Source of the DNA: Brevinematales bacterium
GTDB lineage: Bacteria > Spirochaetota > Brevinematia > Brevinematales > GWF1-51-8
Direction: 5' to 3'
DNA: 52,774 bases
Assembly: GCA_013177895.1 (NCBI GenBank)
Contig: JABLXV010000015.1
Coordinates: 1-52,774 of the forward strand
Shown here: one piece after another, positions 26,519-33,968 of the stretch
Layout of the letters: every line of letters begins with the position of its first letter
How positions within the stretch are numbered: position 1 is the stretch's first letter
Position numbers and translations under genes: made by a program
The notes under the pieces: model-generated
Told to the model about the DNA's origin: nothing
Database searches by the model: none
What the model saw: only the letters and a program-made list of their open reading frames with translations

Positions 26519-27049
26519 ATGGATTTTCAGATACGCCCCGAAAAAAATACTACCCGGTATCAGGTCAAGCCTTCCGCGAGGAATAGCGGAAAATTGATTC
26601 TTCCCATAGCCGCCGCGATGATAGCGTTAGTCGGATGCGGTTCTCAGACCAAAGAGGACTATCCCCCTCTCGCGGGAAAGCCTGTGTACAATCCCCCGAT
26701 CTACGAAAAAGCTCAGATGAATGATATCGCTTCAAATATGTTCGGGGAATATCTGGATATTACATTCAACCCGGAACAAAGCATCAAACTGAAAGATAAA
26801 TCGGGTACAATCGAATTTACCGCCGACGGGTATAACGAAAAATATAAAATCGCCTACGAATGGGTCGGTCTCCCGACTTATAAACTCGACACCAATCAAA
26901 AATCCGCTCTTTCCGAAAGCGAAATATCGCTGATTAAGAATTATAAATTCGATTCGACCTATATTTATATTATCTATGAAAAAGCCTATTACGATATCTA
27001 TCGGGAGTTCTGGCCGTTCTACGAATGGTATACCAACGAGGTTAAGTAA
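26519..27049 (+). CDS. Tandem paralog family protein 3 (probable lipoprotein)
   Basis: 176 residues. The N-terminus MDFQIRPEKNTTRY keeps F-x-I, Glu and Tyr of the shared motif but not R-x-P. The hydrophobic span ends in ALVGC, a good lipobox with Cys40. A linker (PPLAGKPVYNPPIYEKAQM) is similar to those in paralogs 1, 4 and 5. The core is ADGYNEKYKIAYEWVGLP (from residue 102), then LSESEISLIKNYKFDSTYIY. A strong AGGAGG ribosome site lies 5 bases before the ATG. Closest to paralog 1 in the core region. Function unknown. Confidence 0.77.
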   Translation: MDFQIRPEKNTTRYQVKPSARNSGKLILPIAAAMIALVGCGSQTKEDYPPLAGKPVYNPPIYEKAQMNDIASNMFGEYLDITFNPEQSIKLKDKSGTIEFTADGYNEKYKIAYEWVGLPTYKLDTNQKSALSESEISLIKNYKFDSTYIYIIYEKAYYDIYREFWPFYEWYTNEVK

Positions 27050-27071
27050 AACGCTCAATAGGAGGAAAAAT

Positions 27072-27617
27072 ATGGAATTCCAGATTCGCATGGAAGATAG
27101 AAATCCCGAGTATAGTTATAATCCTGAAGAAATTGCAATTAAGCGAAAAAAGTACGTTTCACCGCTCCTGATCTGCCTTTTTGCAATCTTAGGAATGGCA
27201 TCCTCCGCGAGTCCGGCGGACGTAAAAACCGCGGGAGTTCCTGTCTATAATCCCGAGGTTTATTCGGTCACGTCGATGACCGTAATAGTAGATAAAATTA
27301 TTCAGGACAATATCGATATAAAAATGAAGCATTCCGTCCCGTTAAAACTTAAAACGGATGACGGTAAAACGATCGAGTTTATCGCTGACGGGTATAACGC
27401 GGAAAAAAAACTCGCCTACGAGTGGATTGCCGCGCCGGATTATTCCAAAGATAAAAAAGCAACTGAAATTCTCACAACTAATGATATCGCGTTCATCAAA
27501 AACGCCAAATTCGGCGATACTATAATCCTCGTAATCGATAAAAAAGATAAAATCGGAATGCAGCAATATGTCAGCACCTATATGTATCTATTGAAAAACA
27601 AGGATAAAGCAAAGTAA
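27072..27617 (+). CDS. Tandem paralog family protein 4
   Basis: 181 residues with the ATG at 27072, chosen because GGAGG (27061-27065) lies just upstream and the product then opens MEFQIRMEDRNPEYS, a near-perfect copy of the shared motif; a longer frame from 26976 would overlap the previous gene. Basic KRKK and a hydrophobic span (about 29-44) end in SSASPAD, a likely signal peptidase I site rather than a lipobox. The core is ADGYNAEKKLAYEW (residues 105-118), then ILTTNDIAFIKNAKFGDTI. Paralogs 4 and 5 are close relatives (shared KMKHxVPLKLK and AYEWI), suggesting a recent duplication. Confidence 0.77.
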   Translation: MEFQIRMEDRNPEYSYNPEEIAIKRKKYVSPLLICLFAILGMASSASPADVKTAGVPVYNPEVYSVTSMTVIVDKIIQDNIDIKMKHSVPLKLKTDDGKTIEFIADGYNAEKKLAYEWIAAPDYSKDKKATEILTTNDIAFIKNAKFGDTIILVIDKKDKIGMQQYVSTYMYLLKNKDKAK

Positions 27618-27634
27618 TCATATCGGAGGAAGTT

Positions 27635-28186
27635 GTGGATTTTAGAATAAAAAGCGAGCATAGAAACCCGGAGTACGATATTCATCCTGAACGCCCTCCG
27701 CAAACGAGAAAGAAAGCCGCCCTGCCCCTTCTGATGGGAATACTGATGGTATTTGGGACTACCCCCTCCGCGGCACCCTTAGAGGCAGAAAAAACTACTA
27801 TGGGGGAACCGGTTTATATTCCCACGATTTATACTATCGACGAGATGATCAATAGGGCGGATCAGGCAATACATTTTCATATGACCGTAAAAATGAAGCA
27901 TCATGTTCCGCTGAAGCTGAAATCGCCCGATGGAAAACAGATCATCGAGTTTATCGCGGACGGATATAACGCCGATAAAAAACTTGCCTACGAATGGATT
28001 ACCGCGCCGGGTTATGCAAAGGATAAAAATGATGCCGATATATTATCTACGAAGGAAATATCGTTTATCTCGAACTCGATGTTCGGAGATACCATGATAT
28101 TTATTATCAATACAAATGACGCGGATTTAGTCTGGGACTACGTTTCCGCAAGGATGATAACTCTCAAGAAAAGTATGAATAAGTAA
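27635..28186 (+). CDS. Tandem paralog family protein 5
   Basis: 183 residues from a GTG start placed 5 bases after GGAGGA. The N-terminus VDFRIKSEHRNPEYD carries the full shared motif. RKKAALP and a hydrophobic span end in TTPSAAPLEA, a signal-peptidase-like site. The core is ADGYNADKKLAYEW (residues 108-121), followed by ILSTKEISFISNSMFGDTM. Most similar to paralog 4. Spacing to its neighbours is 17 and 30 bases, consistent with one transcript. Confidence 0.76.
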   Translation: MDFRIKSEHRNPEYDIHPERPPQTRKKAALPLLMGILMVFGTTPSAAPLEAEKTTMGEPVYIPTIYTIDEMINRADQAIHFHMTVKMKHHVPLKLKSPDGKQIIEFIADGYNADKKLAYEWITAPGYAKDKNDADILSTKEISFISNSMFGDTMIFIINTNDADLVWDYVSARMITLKKSMNK

Positions 28187-28216
28187 CAATAACATGCGAT
28201 ACGAATGGAGGATACT

Positions 28217-28741
28217 ATGAAATTCGAGATTAAGAAAGAGACGCGGGGTATTGGGTATAGCGAAAATCAGGCGAAGACTCCGAAAAAGGCGATTGCCGCC
28301 GCGGCGATTATATTAGGTGTTTCCATTCTCGCCGGGTATAATTCCGTAAGCGCGGGCGGATACGCAAAGGACGGCGACGTCGCAATGCTTCCCGCACTGA
28401 AGAATAAGGGCGAAGTGATGCAGATTTTCAAGGACCTTTTCAAGAAAAAACTCCCCATGAACTTTAAGCAGGATTACCAGCTCAAGCTGAAAGATAAGAA
28501 TAGCGTGATCGAGTTCGAGGCGGATTTATACAATTCCGACGCTAAAATCGCGGTGGAATGGGTATCCGCGTCAAACTATACGAAAAATGAAAAAACCTCC
28601 ATGATACTGACCTCCGACGAGACCGCGCTGATAAAGGGGTATGTATTCGATTCGACCTATATTTTAGTAATACCGGGTATCTATGAGTATGAAGTGAAAG
28701 ATACGGTAAAAAAGTTTATCGATTTCTACATGAAGCAGTAA
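28217..28741 (+). CDS. Tandem paralog family protein 6
   Basis: 174 residues from the ATG at 28217, which follows TGGAGGA and gives the motif-bearing start MKFEIKKETRGIGY; an in-frame ATG at 28205 overlaps that ribosome site. The proline of R-x-P is replaced. The hydrophobic span (about 25-40) ends in SVSAGG. The core is ADLYNSDAKIAVEW (residues 102-115), with Gly replaced by Leu and the aromatic before Glu by Val. The C-terminus (VKKFIDFYMKQ) resembles that of paralog 7 (ISKFIDFYTNQ). Confidence 0.76.
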   Translation: MKFEIKKETRGIGYSENQAKTPKKAIAAAAIILGVSILAGYNSVSAGGYAKDGDVAMLPALKNKGEVMQIFKDLFKKKLPMNFKQDYQLKLKDKNSVIEFEADLYNSDAKIAVEWVSASNYTKNEKTSMILTSDETALIKGYVFDSTYILVIPGIYEYEVKDTVKKFIDFYMKQ

Positions 28742-28757
28742 CCCAAAAGGAGACACT

Positions 28758-29285
28758 ATGATATTCGAATTGGCGCGGGAGACGCGTATTCCAGAGTATT
28801 CATCGATAAAAAAATCGAAAAAAACGAAATCCCTGCTTCTTATCGGCGCGTTTATTCTCGCCGGCTTATCCCCGTTAAGCGCGGAAACACCTGATGACCT
28901 ACAACCCCTCCTCGGCGTACAAGTAGTCGCCCCGAAAATTCTATCTTCCGAACAGGTACAGCAGATTGTGAATGAAACTTTTAAAAACACCCTCGGTTTC
29001 GAGTTAAAAGATAAAAAAGCAATCAGCCTGAAATCCGGTAAAAATACGGTAATTTTCTTCGCGGAAAGCTATAACTCCCAGAAGAAAATCGCCTTCGAAT
29101 GGATGGGTAAGAGTGAGTATCACGACGGGAAAAATAACTACTCGAAGATTATTTCCCCGGCTGAAATGAAATGGATCGATCATTATCAGTTCGATCATAC
29201 TTATATTGTCGTATCGTATGGGATCAACATGGAGTCGATCCAGTACGATATCTCGAAGTTCATCGATTTCTACACGAACCAGTAA
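28758..29285 (+). CDS. Tandem paralog family protein 7
   Basis: 175 residues. The N-terminus MIFELARETRIPEYS holds the full shared motif. Lys-rich KKSKKTK and a hydrophobic span end in LSPLSAE, a good signal peptidase I site (about residue 42). The core is AESYNSQKKIAFEW (residues 102-115), where Asp becomes Glu and Gly becomes Ser, then FDHTYIVV. AAGGAGAC precedes the ATG. The radical SAM gene begins one base after this stop without its own clear ribosome site, so their translation is probably linked. This copy is therefore the best candidate partner or substrate. Confidence 0.78.
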   Translation: MIFELARETRIPEYSSIKKSKKTKSLLLIGAFILAGLSPLSAETPDDLQPLLGVQVVAPKILSSEQVQQIVNETFKNTLGFELKDKKAISLKSGKNTVIFFAESYNSQKKIAFEWMGKSEYHDGKNNYSKIISPAEMKWIDHYQFDHTYIVVSYGINMESIQYDISKFIDFYTNQ

Positions 29286-29286
29286 T

Positions 29287-30345
29287 ATGAATATAGTACT
29301 TCTTTTAACCGACAACTGCAATCTGCGATGCACCTACTGTTATTACCAGAACACTAAAAACCGTAAAAACGGCGACCCCGGGACAATTACGGGGGCTATC
29401 GATTATTTTTACGGCTACGCTAAAAAAATGAAGCACGATTTCCTGAATATCACTTTCTTCGGTGGCGAACCTCTGCTTTCATGGGATTTACTCAAGACCG
29501 GCGTCGCGCATGCGGAGAATATCCCCGACCCCGGTTTCCGCTTTCACTTCGCTGTCAACACTAACGGGACTTTACTATCCGACGAGAAAATCGATTATAT
29601 GGAAGAGCATAAATTCCTCATCTATCTCTCCCTCGACGGTGTAAAAAAGACCCAGGACAGCCAAAGGCCTCTGCATAACGGCGGCGGAAGTTACGATATG
29701 ATCTCCCCGTGGATACCCCGTCTCACTAAGTCCAACACGATGGTGGAGAAAGTAATCACTCCCGAAAATGTGGCGTCGTTTACCACGGACATAGAGTTCA
29801 TTATCAACAGGGGATTCCGTTCGATTATCACTACCCCGGATTTTTCGGGAAACTGGACGCGCGAGTCGTTCGAAACGCTGGAGCGGGAATATAAAAAGAT
29901 GTACCAGCTCTATCTGAAGAAGCAGAAACGCGGGAAAGCGCTGTATATCAATCTGATCGAGGATAAGATCAAAGCCTTCCTCGCGAAAAAGTCGTTCAAG
30001 GAAACCTGCTGTAATATGGGTTTGAGTATCTTCTCGGTATCCCCGGAGGGAAATATCTATCCCTGCACGCGTTTTGTGACCAGCGACCCCGGCAGTCCGT
30101 TTCTTGTCGGAAACATCAAGGACGGTATCGACCCTAAAAAATTAATCTCCATCAACAGCTTCCACAGTAAGGATAAGCCCGAATGCGTCGACTGCACGAT
30201 CAAAGACCGCTGCCTGGGCAATTCCTGTGGATGCGTGTCCTATTCTACTACCGGCGACATATTCGGCCTGAACCCGTTCGTCTGCGAGCACGAACGGATG
30301 ATTACCCGGATGGCCGACGAGCTTGCGACCGAACTGTTCGGCTGA
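29287..30345 (+). CDS. Radical SAM / SPASM protein, probable peptide- or protein-modifying enzyme
   Basis: A 352-residue enzyme. CNLRCTYCYY (Cys11, Cys15, Cys18) binds the 4Fe-4S cluster that cleaves S-adenosylmethionine to start radical chemistry, and FFGGEP (57-62) is the SAM-binding G-G-E motif. The C-terminal third is a SPASM-type domain for auxiliary clusters, with Cys241/242, Cys260 (NIYPCTRF), the run Cys300, 303, 309, 314, 316 and Cys333. SPASM enzymes modify peptides or proteins (for example anSME, PqqE and sactipeptide synthases). The ATG at 29287 is one base after the stop of paralog 7; an upstream in-frame ATG at 29206 would give an unrelated serine-rich leader. No sulfatase or short precursor peptide is nearby, so the tandem paralogs are the obvious candidate substrates (inference). 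Confidence 0.9.
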   Translation: MNIVLLLTDNCNLRCTYCYYQNTKNRKNGDPGTITGAIDYFYGYAKKMKHDFLNITFFGGEPLLSWDLLKTGVAHAENIPDPGFRFHFAVNTNGTLLSDEKIDYMEEHKFLIYLSLDGVKKTQDSQRPLHNGGGSYDMISPWIPRLTKSNTMVEKVITPENVASFTTDIEFIINRGFRSIITTPDFSGNWTRESFETLEREYKKMYQLYLKKQKRGKALYINLIEDKIKAFLAKKSFKETCCNMGLSIFSVSPEGNIYPCTRFVTSDPGSPFLVGNIKDGIDPKKLISINSFHSKDKPECVDCTIKDRCLGNSCGCVSYSTTGDIFGLNPFVCEHERMITRMADELATELFG

Positions 30346-31920
30346 TTACTTCGTTTCCTTCATCAAAACGAACCATTTCCCGTCGACGGTTATTTTCCCG
30401 TCCGCCGATTTTTCGGTTTTCCCTGTCACCAGGTCGATATATTTCTTCCCTTTCAGATAGGGAATATTCGCGGTTTTTACCTCGTCGGTCAGATTGATCA
30501 GCACGACGATCTTTTTATTCTTCACTTTCCCGCGATAGTACAGCGCCAATCCCTTATCCCCGGCGTCGGCAAACTCTATATCCAGCCCCGCCAATTCGGG
30601 ATTCGCCATCCGCAGGCTGATCATCGTCCGGTAGAGGTTCCATAATGAATCCTTCTCCTTCTGCGCCGTCTCGACATTGAACATCCCGGAATAATCGTAC
30701 AACGGATACCACGGCTTCCCCGCAGTGAATCCGGAATTTTCCCCGGAGTTCCACTGCATCGGGGTGCGCTTTTTCTCGTCGCTGCTGCCGTTATCCTGTA
30801 TCATCCCGATTTCCTCGCCGTAATAGATAAAAGGCGTGCCGGGCATGGTCAGCAGAATGACCGCCGCGAGCTTGGCCCTGCTGATATCTTTCATCATCAT
30901 ATTCATCGAACGCATCTGGTCGTGATTGGACAGGAACGGCGCGTAAAATCCGAGCGGCGCTCCCAGTTTCTTTTTATCGTTAAAGGAAGCCGCGAGTTTA
31001 TCGATATTTTTCCCGGTAACGCTGTTCAGGATGAAGCTCGCGAGGTTGAAATCGAAACAGAGGTCGAGTCCCTTGCCGCCGTCATAGTATTTCGCGACAA
31101 TTTCGTTACGTTCCCACGTTTCCCCCACGAGCATTGTGTCAGGATTGACCTTTTTAACAAACTTGTTGAAATCCGCCCACCATTTGAGGGTCTCCGGGGT
31201 GTCTGACTGCCCCGAGCCGCCGCTTGTCTCAACCAGATAACGCGCGGCGTCCAGACGGAAACCGTCGACGCCCTTCTTGATCCAGTACTCCGCCACCTTG
31301 TAGATTTCCTTCGTAACATCGGGGTCCTGATAGTTCAAATCCGGCATCCCGTTCCAGAACACGGCGTAGTAGTATTCCTTACGAATACTATTAAACGCCC
31401 ACACGGTCGAGGCTCCGCCGCCGCCCCACGGCTTCCCCCATCCGCCCTCGGGAATAGCCGGAGCCCAGACATAATAGTCCGTGTACGGGGTTTCCTTCTG
31501 GACGGACTTTTTAAACCATTCGCACTGGGACGATGTATGATTGATTACCAGATCGAGGATGATTTTTATCCCGCGCTGATGCGCCTCTTTAATCAATAAA
31601 TCGAAATCGGCATTATTCCCGTAATCCGGTTCGATTTTATAGTAGTCGATCGTATCGTAACCGTGATAGGACGGCGAATCGAACGCGGGCATGAGCCATA
31701 TCGCGTTGATGCCGAGATCGGTTTTAGTTTTCGGGTTGCCGTCGTTCAGGTAGTCGAGCTTCTCGATCAGCCCCTTGATGTCGCCTTTCCCGTCGCCGTC
31801 AGCGTCGTAAAAACTTCTGATAAAGATTTCATAGAATACCGCGTCTTTCCACCAGTTCTTGGCAAACGACAGATTGGAGACAAGGGTCATCAGGAGAAGT
31901 ACCGCAATTAAATTTTTCAT
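30346..31920 (-). CDS. Secreted GH13 alpha-amylase / alpha-glucosidase
   Basis: A 524-residue glycoside hydrolase. A signal peptide (residues 1-20, ending L-S-F-A) directs export. The mature start NWWKDAVFYEIFIRSFYDAD is typical of GH13 exo-acting and oligosaccharide enzymes, and the adjacent D-A-D-G-D-G-K-G-D is a calcium-binding loop. The catalytic triad is visible: nucleophile Asp224 (GFRLDAARY), acid/base Glu267 (LVGETWE) and Asp334 (FLSNHDQ). LDLVINHTS is the first conserved region. It should cleave alpha-1,4-linked glucose chains outside the cytoplasm. GAGGAG precedes the ATG. Its stop codon touches the stop of the convergent radical SAM gene with no base between. Confidence 0.95.
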   Translation of the reverse strand: MKNLIAVLLLMTLVSNLSFAKNWWKDAVFYEIFIRSFYDADGDGKGDIKGLIEKLDYLNDGNPKTKTDLGINAIWLMPAFDSPSYHGYDTIDYYKIEPDYGNNADFDLLIKEAHQRGIKIILDLVINHTSSQCEWFKKSVQKETPYTDYYVWAPAIPEGGWGKPWGGGGASTVWAFNSIRKEYYYAVFWNGMPDLNYQDPDVTKEIYKVAEYWIKKGVDGFRLDAARYLVETSGGSGQSDTPETLKWWADFNKFVKKVNPDTMLVGETWERNEIVAKYYDGGKGLDLCFDFNLASFILNSVTGKNIDKLAASFNDKKKLGAPLGFYAPFLSNHDQMRSMNMMMKDISRAKLAAVILLTMPGTPFIYYGEEIGMIQDNGSSDEKKRTPMQWNSGENSGFTAGKPWYPLYDYSGMFNVETAQKEKDSLWNLYRTMISLRMANPELAGLDIEFADAGDKGLALYYRGKVKNKKIVVLINLTDEVKTANIPYLKGKKYIDLVTGKTEKSADGKITVDGKWFVLMKETK

Positions 31921-31952
31921 TTTTTACTCCTCATTTTTAATAAATCCTTATA

Positions 31953-31983
31953 TTAAATAAAAAGGGCGGTGTTTAACCGCCCT
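31953..31983 (-). terminator. Terminator after the GHKL ATPase gene
   Basis: An 8-bp stem, AGGGCGGT (31963-31970) with ACCGCCCT (31976-31983), and a 5-base loop, followed on the minus strand by TTTTATTT. It lies 6 bases past the stop codon of the minus gene ending at 31990. Confidence 0.85.
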
Positions 31984-31989
31984 GTCTTT

Positions 31990-32616
31990 TTAGATATATT
32001 TCTTGTATTCCGGGTTGTCGGGGAAGTACCTGACCGCGACCACTTTATTGCCGCGCCCGTTGTAGATAAACCCGCCGTTCCAGTATTCCAACGCGGCGAA
32101 CAACGCGTTACCGCCGTCCATCTCGTTCGATTCGGGACCCTTCCATGCGACCAGGTCGGCGAAATGCTCGAAATCCTGCGATACGAGACAAATTGTCCGG
32201 TTCAGGGAGAACTTGTTCCAGTCCTGAAGCAGGCCGAAACCGACACCCTCGTCCTCGACAATGACTTTCGCGCGCTTATTGAAATCGAACCAGACGCGAA
32301 TCTTTTTATTCGGGTCGAGCTTGTTACCGTGTTCAATTCCGTTCTTGATCAGCTCGCTGATCTGCTGTTCGAGGAGGTTGACTTCCTTATACAAATCGGG
32401 AGCGTACTGGACGATATACGAGGTATAAGCGCGAACTTTTGAAAAATCACTTGGGAACTCTTTGTAATACATACCGTGGGTATTAAAGAGAACATGAGTG
32501 TCGTCTTTCAGAAGCTGCTTAATTTCAATCTCGCGGTTGTCCTGCAAGCGCACAATCAATGTGTTCTCGTTTTTCCATCCCACCACGTCATACTTATAAT
32601 AATCTTCGACCAACAT
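31990..32616 (-). CDS. Stand-alone GHKL ATPase domain protein (anti-sigma/kinase-like)
   Basis: A 208-residue cytoplasmic protein. The C-terminal ~130 residues form a HATPase_c fold: LISELIKNGIEHGNKLDP-like text gives the N-box (E-x-x-x-N-x-x-x-H), and VIVEDEGVGFGLL the G1 box (D-E-G-x-G-F). No phospho-acceptor His domain or membrane segment is present, so it resembles serine-kinase/anti-sigma ATP-binding proteins (RsbW/SpoIIAB class) more than a sensor kinase. The N-terminal ~75 residues are unassigned. The ATG at 32616 is 8 bases after GGAGG. A longer frame to 32721 is ruled out because the promoter at 32693-32721 lies over it. No sigma factor is adjacent. Confidence 0.78.
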   Translation of the reverse strand: MLVEDYYKYDVVGWKNENTLIVRLQDNREIEIKQLLKDDTHVLFNTHGMYYKEFPSDFSKVRAYTSYIVQYAPDLYKEVNLLEQQISELIKNGIEHGNKLDPNKKIRVWFDFNKRAKVIVEDEGVGFGLLQDWNKFSLNRTICLVSQDFEHFADLVAWKGPESNEMDGGNALFAALEYWNGGFIYNGRGNKVVAVRYFPDNPEYKKYI

Positions 32617-32692
32617 TAAGAGTTCCTCCTTCCCAAAACTAAGTAAATAGATTTCATTTATCAATCGGAAAATATCAACTAGAACTTGATTT

Positions 32693-32721
32693 ATGATAGT
32701 ATTAAAAATGCATTTTGTCAA
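32693..32721 (-). promoter_or_regulatory. Promoter for the GHKL ATPase gene
   Basis: On the minus strand a perfect TTGACA (32716-32721), 17-base spacer and TATCAT (32693-32698), about 77 bases before the chosen ATG. Confidence 0.7.
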
Positions 32722-32750
32722 TGATTTTCTTTAATGATATTAACGGTATT

Positions 32751-33494
32751 CTATGATATTTTACAAACGATGAGTACAATGCCGGATTTCCGCGAATCGA
32801 ATTGCGTACAGGACAAATCGGTAAATATTCCATCAATAATAAAACCTGTTTCCTCGGCGATCCCGACAACCTCCTCGTATTGATAAGGATGGAGTTCCAT
32901 CGAGAATAAACGGTGACCGGCCTTGACATCCGCCCACTCTACCTCTAAGATATTAAACATGAGCGACCGGTCGTCGATAAAATCATAGAACCGGATATAT
33001 TCTCTCTTGTTTTTTTTATCGATATAAATGACCCTTTCTTTCCTCTCAAGAATTTTCGTATAGTTCAGGAATTCCACCACGAGAACCCCGCCCGGATTGA
33101 GGAGGCTTTTCCAGACCCCGAATGCGTCCCTCAAATCGTCCGTCGAGAGAAAATGCGGCAGGGAATTCCCCATACAGAGAATCATATCGAATTTGCCTGT
33201 CTCCGCCGCATTGAGTTCCCTGATGTCGCCGGTCAGCCATTTTACAGGGACATTCTCGCGGGCGGAATTTATTTTCGCTTTCGCGATCATGTTTTCCGAT
33301 AGGTCAGCCCCGGTCGCCTTAATCCCCGTCTTTGCCGCGGCAATAGCGTATATTCCAGTCCCGCATGCGGAATCGAGAAGATTTGATGCGGGATACTTTT
33401 TAATAAACCCCTCGATTGCCGCCCGCGTCAGCTCAAGTTCCTCGTTATATCCGGTCATATCGTCATAAAAATCCGAGACGTCGTCATAAAACAT
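32751..33494 (-). CDS. Class I SAM-dependent methyltransferase
   Basis: A 247-residue Rossmann-fold methyltransferase. NLLDSACGTGIYAIAAAKTG carries motif I (D-x-A-C-G-T-G) that binds S-adenosylmethionine; GADLSENMIAKAK is motif II; WLTGDIRELNA and FDMILCMGNSL are the following acidic and beta-4 motifs; LLNPGGVLVVEF is motif post-II. The substrate is unknown, probably a small molecule judging by size and fold. I start at the ATG at 33494 (MFYDDVSDFYDDM), with GGGG 8 bases upstream, because the promoter at 33519-33547 would begin transcription downstream of the alternative ATG at 33518. It diverges from the tRNA operon. Confidence 0.9.
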   Translation of the reverse strand: MFYDDVSDFYDDMTGYNEELELTRAAIEGFIKKYPASNLLDSACGTGIYAIAAAKTGIKATGADLSENMIAKAKINSARENVPVKWLTGDIRELNAAETGKFDMILCMGNSLPHFLSTDDLRDAFGVWKSLLNPGGVLVVEFLNYTKILERKERVIYIDKKNKREYIRFYDFIDDRSLMFNILEVEWADVKAGHRLFSMELHPYQYEEVVGIAEETGFIIDGIFTDLSCTQFDSRKSGIVLIVCKIS

Positions 33495-33518
33495 TATTTT
33501 TTCCCCGAGGTTTTGCAT

Positions 33519-33547
33519 ATCATACCCGGAACAGGGAATATACGCAA
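33519..33547 (-). promoter_or_regulatory. Promoter for the methyltransferase gene
   Basis: On the minus strand TTGCGT (33542-33547), 17-base spacer and TATGAT (33519-33524), 25 bases before the ATG at 33494. Confidence 0.6.
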
Positions 33548-33591
33548 ATAAACGGAAAATAGATGAAATGAAAATTTTTATTTAAAGAAAT

Positions 33592-33620
33592 TTGACGAAA
33601 GCCGATAAATGCATTATAAT
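33592..33620 (+). promoter_or_regulatory. Promoter of the tRNA operon
   Basis: TTGACG (33592-33597), a 17-base spacer and a perfect TATAAT (33615-33620), about 55 bases before the first tRNA. Divergent from the methyltransferase promoter. Confidence 0.8.
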
Positions 33621-33675
33621 TTTTGTCACAATGAGGCGGGAACACAGGATTATAAAACGGCTCCTCGTTGTACCG

Positions 33676-33750
33676 CGGGGCGTAGCGCAGCTCGGTTAGC
33701 GCACCTGCCTTGGGAGCAGGGGGCCGGAAGTTCGAATCTTCTCGCCCCGA
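33676..33750 (+). tRNA. tRNA-Pro (anticodon TGG)
   Basis: Acceptor stem CGGGGCG/CGCCCCG, anticodon stem CCTGC/GCAGG with loop CTTGGGA, and T-arm GGAAG-TTCGAAT-CTTCT. The 3' CCA is not encoded. Confidence 0.96.
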
Positions 33751-33758
33751 AGGTGATC

Positions 33759-33832
33759 GCGCTTGTAGCTCAGCTGGATAGAGCAACGGCCTTCTAAGCC
33801 GTGGGCCACAGGTTCGATTCCTGTCAGGCGCA
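33759..33832 (+). tRNA. tRNA-Arg (anticodon TCT)
   Basis: Acceptor GCGCTTG/CAGGCGC with one T-G pair, anticodon stem ACGGC/GCCGT with loop CTTCTAA, and T-arm ACAGG-TTCGATT-CCTGT. 8 bases after tRNA-Pro. Confidence 0.96.
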
Positions 33833-33838
33833 TAACGT

Positions 33839-33914
33839 GGAGGAAGTAGCTCAATTAGGTTAGAGCATCGGTCTGTGGCACCGAGGGCTGTGGGTTCAAG
33901 TCCCATTTTCCTCC
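33839..33914 (+). tRNA. tRNA-His (anticodon GTG)
   Basis: Anticodon stem TCGGT/ACCGA with loop CTGTGGC, and T-arm GTGGG-TTCAAGT-CCCAT. Acceptor GAGGAAG pairs with TTTCCTC. The extra 5' G at 33839, opposite C at 33914, is the His identity G-1. Confidence 0.95.
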
Positions 33915-33968
33915 CATTAAATATAAGGATCGGGGAACAATCCTGATCTTATGATAGATTTGCTGAAA

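Noticed and set aside
25319-29285. The tandem array as a CRISPR array or DNA repeat
   Set aside because: The similarity is at protein level with diverged DNA; there are no short direct repeats with unique spacers.
29206-29286. N-terminal extension of the radical SAM gene
   Set aside because: The added residues are a serine/arginine-rich shadow of paralog 7 in another frame; the enzyme naturally begins at MNIVLLLTDN.
29287-30345. HydE or HydG as identity of the radical SAM protein
   Set aside because: It lacks their domain layout and has a C-terminal SPASM-type cysteine cluster, unlike HydE and HydG.
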